NCBI GenBank assembly: GCA_963797335.1
Contig: CAWCOU010000008.1
Span: forward strand, 248,001 to 312,000
From: CAWCOU01 sp963797335
GTDB lineage: Bacteria > Pseudomonadota > Gammaproteobacteria > JAURND01
Direction of reading: 5' to 3'
Length of the DNA: 64,000 bases
The number at the start of each line of letters is the position of its first letter. Positions within the stretch are counted from its first letter, which is position 1. The position numbers and the translations under genes were made by a program. Of the stretch, positions 61,382-64,000 are shown in pieces. A model generated the notes under the pieces. That model saw nothing but the letters and a program-made list of their open reading frames with translations. It had not been told where the DNA came from and ran no database searches.

Positions 61382-63895
61382 ATGCCTTTAAAAGAATACC
61401 GAAGAAAAAGACAATTTAAGAAAACCTCGGAACCACGTGGTAAACCGACGCGTAAAAATAAAACAACGGGATTGTGCTTTGTCATTCAAAAACACGCCGC
61501 CTCGCATTTACATTATGATCTACGTTTAGAAATTGACGGCGTATTGAAAAGCTGGGCCGTGCCAAAAGGACCACCATTAAGCGCGAATCAAAAACACCTG
61601 GCCATCGCCGTAGAAGACCACCCTTTAGCGTATAAGGATTTTGAAGGAATTATTCCGCCGGGTAATTACGGCGCCGGTAAAGTGATTATCTGGGATGAGG
61701 GTAATTACGAACCCGACGATAAAACCATTACTGACGCCAATCACTATTTTCGGCAAGCATGGCAAGCTGGGCATCTATCCTTTGTTTTGAATGGTAAAAA
61801 ACTGCACGGCAAGTATTCATTGATTAAAATAAAAAGCCCTCAGAAGAACGCTTGGTTGTTTTTGAAAGAAAAATCCAACACAAAATCAAAACCCATCACC
61901 GAAAAATCCGTGCGCAGTGGTTTAGCTCTGCAACAGATGAGTAATTCAACCGCCATTGGTGATTTAACGAACGCACCCAAAAGCACCATGCCAAAAGTGG
62001 TCGACCCCATGCTCGCAACCGCCGTTAATCAATCCTTTGATGATCCTAACTGGCTTTTTGAAATCAAGTGGGATGGTTACCGTATTATTTCTTTTCTCAA
62101 TCGAAAAAAAGTCAAGCTACTCAGCAGGAACCATCAAGACTATACGGATTTTTTTGAAAGCGTTTCTTCCGAACTAGCTACTTTAAATTTGCGCGCCATC
62201 TTTGATGGCGAAATGGTTGTCGTCGACAAAAAAGGGAAATCTCGTTTTGAATTGATGCAAAAATACCAATCTCAAGGCAAAGGGCAATTAGTTTATTACA
62301 TTTTTGATATTCTCTGGTTCGATGGTCATGATTTGCAAGGCATTCCACTCCAACAAAGAAAAAAATTATTAACTCAGTTGATCCCTAGTTTACATTATGT
62401 CCAGGTTAGCGAGCATATAGAGGCGGTCGGTAAAAAATTCTTCAAAACAGTGCGCGCACATCGATTGGAAGGCATTGTTGCCAAAGAAAAAAACAGTGTT
62501 TATTTGGAGGGAGTTCGCACCCGCAGTTGGCTCAAAATTAAATCCCGCATTCAACAAGAAGCTGTCATTTGTGGGTATACCGCCCCGAAAAGCGGCAATA
62601 AATTATTAGGTGCCCTCATTTTGGGCATTTATAATCGCGGCCGTCTGATTTACATTGGTCATACCGGTACGGGTTTTAATGAGCAAACGCGTCGGGAGTT
62701 AAAGACCAAGTTGGATCGACTGGCCCAACCACACTCTCCTTTTGAAATAACGCCTAAAACAAATTCACCGGTGACCTGGGCGAAACCCCAATTAGTATGC
62801 GAAGTGGCTTTTCACGAATGGACGCAAAGTGGCTATCTGCGGCAACCCGCTTTTTTAGGTTTACGAACGGATAAACTGGCCAGATCGGTGCACAGGGAAG
62901 TGGTTATACCTGCTCAAGAGATTCTCCATACCCAGCCGGCCATACCAGCGACCACACGTCACTTACCTAAGAAAATAAAAGCGAATCCTGACAAACCACC
63001 GGAAGAAGTTATTACCATCAACAAACATCGACTCCAGTTAACTAACTTGGATAAGGTTTTATGGCCGGAGTCGGGTTATACCAAAAAAGATTTGATTGAA
63101 TATTACCGAATGGTTGCTAAATTTATTTTGCCCCACTTAAAGGATCGCTTACAAGTGCTGCATCGCTTTCCTAATGGTATTCATAAGAACAGTTTCTATC
63201 AAAAAAATATAGAAACCAAACCTTCCTGGGTGAAAACTAAATCCGTTTTTTCAGAGCATGAAGAACGGAAGGTCAATTACTTAATGTGCCAAAACGAAGC
63301 GCATCTGATTTATATGGCCAATTTAGGGTGCATTGAAATGAATCCGTGGTTATCTCGATACACTGATTTAGAAAATCCTGATTTTTGTGTATTGGATCTA
63401 GACCCTGAAAAAATTGAATTTGAGGCTGTGATTGAGGTCGCCAAGTACATTCATCAGTTCTTACAAGAACTGGATGTTCCGCATTTTTGTAAAACCTCCG
63501 GAGCCACTGGCTTACATATTTATTTACCTTTAAAACAGAAATACTCATTTGAGCAATCCAAACAATTTGCGGAATGGATTTGTTCAAATGTCCATCAGCA
63601 GTTGCCGGAAATAACCAGTGTTGATCGTATGAAAAAGAAAAGACAAGGCAAAGTGTATTTGGATTTTTTGCAAAATCGTTTTGGCCAAACCATCGCTGCA
63701 CCTTACTCGATTCGTCCTCACCCCAATGCACCGGTATCGACACCTTTGCACTGGCATGAGCTTAAGAAAGGTTTAAATCCCTCGCAGTTTACGATACAAA
63801 CGATTCACGCACGTTTAGCTAAAGAAGGCGACATCTGGCGAACGATGTTAAGGAAGGGAATTAATATCGCCAAGGTCCTCAAAAAGCTGGCTTAA
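61382..63895 (+). CDS. ligD: ATP-dependent DNA ligase D (phosphoesterase-ligase-polymerase)
   Basis: 837 residues from the ATG at 61382 with AGGAGG 8 nt upstream. Order: 3'-phosphoesterase (about 25-155: HASHLHYDLRLEIDGVLKSW, GNYGAGKV), then ligase with adenylation Lys229 in KWDGYR and an OB domain (to about 505), then a primase-polymerase domain (about 540-835) with VLDLDPE near residue 672 and the C-terminal PYSIRPHPNAPVSTPLHW. This is the Pseudomonas-type order. Complete, and paired with ku. Confidence 0.96.
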   Translation: MPLKEYRRKRQFKKTSEPRGKPTRKNKTTGLCFVIQKHAASHLHYDLRLEIDGVLKSWAVPKGPPLSANQKHLAIAVEDHPLAYKDFEGIIPPGNYGAGKVIIWDEGNYEPDDKTITDANHYFRQAWQAGHLSFVLNGKKLHGKYSLIKIKSPQKNAWLFLKEKSNTKSKPITEKSVRSGLALQQMSNSTAIGDLTNAPKSTMPKVVDPMLATAVNQSFDDPNWLFEIKWDGYRIISFLNRKKVKLLSRNHQDYTDFFESVSSELATLNLRAIFDGEMVVVDKKGKSRFELMQKYQSQGKGQLVYYIFDILWFDGHDLQGIPLQQRKKLLTQLIPSLHYVQVSEHIEAVGKKFFKTVRAHRLEGIVAKEKNSVYLEGVRTRSWLKIKSRIQQEAVICGYTAPKSGNKLLGALILGIYNRGRLIYIGHTGTGFNEQTRRELKTKLDRLAQPHSPFEITPKTNSPVTWAKPQLVCEVAFHEWTQSGYLRQPAFLGLRTDKLARSVHREVVIPAQEILHTQPAIPATTRHLPKKIKANPDKPPEEVITINKHRLQLTNLDKVLWPESGYTKKDLIEYYRMVAKFILPHLKDRLQVLHRFPNGIHKNSFYQKNIETKPSWVKTKSVFSEHEERKVNYLMCQNEAHLIYMANLGCIEMNPWLSRYTDLENPDFCVLDLDPEKIEFEAVIEVAKYIHQFLQELDVPHFCKTSGATGLHIYLPLKQKYSFEQSKQFAEWICSNVHQQLPEITSVDRMKKKRQGKVYLDFLQNRFGQTIAAPYSIRPHPNAPVSTPLHWHELKKGLNPSQFTIQTIHARLAKEGDIWRTMLRKGINIAKVLKKLA

Positions 63896-63909
63896 TTCAC
63901 CGCCTTTTC

Positions 63910-64000
63910 CTAGCGCAATCTCATCTCGATGTGGGGAATCCCGTCTTCATCATAAACATCCCCTACAGGTTGAAACCCAAACTTTGCATAAAACTTGACT
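63910..64000 (-). CDS. GNAT-family acetyltransferase, C-terminal fragment (continues past window)
   Basis: The last ~29 codons of a gene running off the right edge, read from 64000 to the TAG at 63910: VKFYAKFGFQPVGDVYDEDG, then IPHIEMRLR. The YxxxGFxPVGxxYxExGIPHxxM pattern is the C-terminal acetyl-CoA-binding part of GNAT acetyltransferases of the ElaA type. Convergent with ligD. Confidence 0.75.
   Translation of the reverse strand, partial: VKFYAKFGFQPVGDVYDEDGIPHIEMRLR

Overview
The window is chromosomal DNA of a gammaproteobacterium. The housekeeping synteny is gammaproteobacterial: rplM-rpsI-sspA-sspB, zapB-like-zapA-6S RNA-fau, ftsN-hslV-hslU, glyQS-dprA-smg-topA, and tolC divergent from nudF-cpdA. 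The moderate-to-low GC, a Lys/Ala-tailed HU protein, a receiver protein relic of a type I recall from Legionella/Coxiella relatives, numerous decaying genes and a nucleus-targeting-like orphan protein suggest a host-associated member of the Legionellales. The lineage is an inference.

Layout. 1-3.9 kb: a QseBC-like two-component pair (kinase truncated by the window edge), tRNA-Pro(CGG), a higBA toxin-antitoxin module with a readable promoter/operator, and the 3' remnant of a receiver-domain gene. 3.9-8.3 kb: HIT hydrolase, fmt, def, ahcY, ychF. 8.5-13.7 kb: sspAB, tRNA-Gln(CTG), rpsI, rplM, HU, cell-division factors zapB-like/zapA, 6S RNA and fau. 13.7-18.7 kb: bioB, RNase P RNA, a frameshifted small gene, then bioF-bioD with a ferritin-like di-iron protein. 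18.8-31 kb: hslUV, ftsN, a YdgA-like protein, DoxX, ubiA, ggt, glyQS, dprA. 31.2-34 kb: smg, topA.

34-43.5 kb is an AT-rich accessory island. It holds a small inverted-repeat element, two near-identical secreted-protein genes bracketing a BrnT-like/CopG-like toxin-antitoxin pair and a HEPN-type protein, a winged-helix Fic gene split by an IS630-family element that carries an NTF2-like passenger gene, a beta-barrel protein, and a frameshifted orphan.

42.8-64 kb: a cyclase-family hydrolase, ALDH7, S1/P1 nuclease, coaA, tolC, an isoaspartyl methyltransferase homologue, nudF-cpdA, a 404-residue orphan with an NLS-like cluster and TALE/BAT-like 34-residue repeats, a MacAB-TolC-like tripartite exporter with a GtrA protein, a MoeB-rhodanese fusion, a two-lobed aspartic protease-like protein, trhO, and the ku-ligD end-joining pair.

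Two themes recur. First, dispersed palindromic repeats have run into reading frames and supplied new C-termini (BioF, S1/P1 nuclease, CpdA, MoeB). Second, at least four genes are in decay: the receiver protein, fic, the A-tract frameshift gene and the 41.4 kb orphan. The most interesting points are the TALE-like repeat protein, the passenger-carrying IS630 element whose excision restores the Fic reading frame at a TA target, and the ferritin-like protein linked to bioD. No CRISPR array, prophage or rRNA operon was seen.
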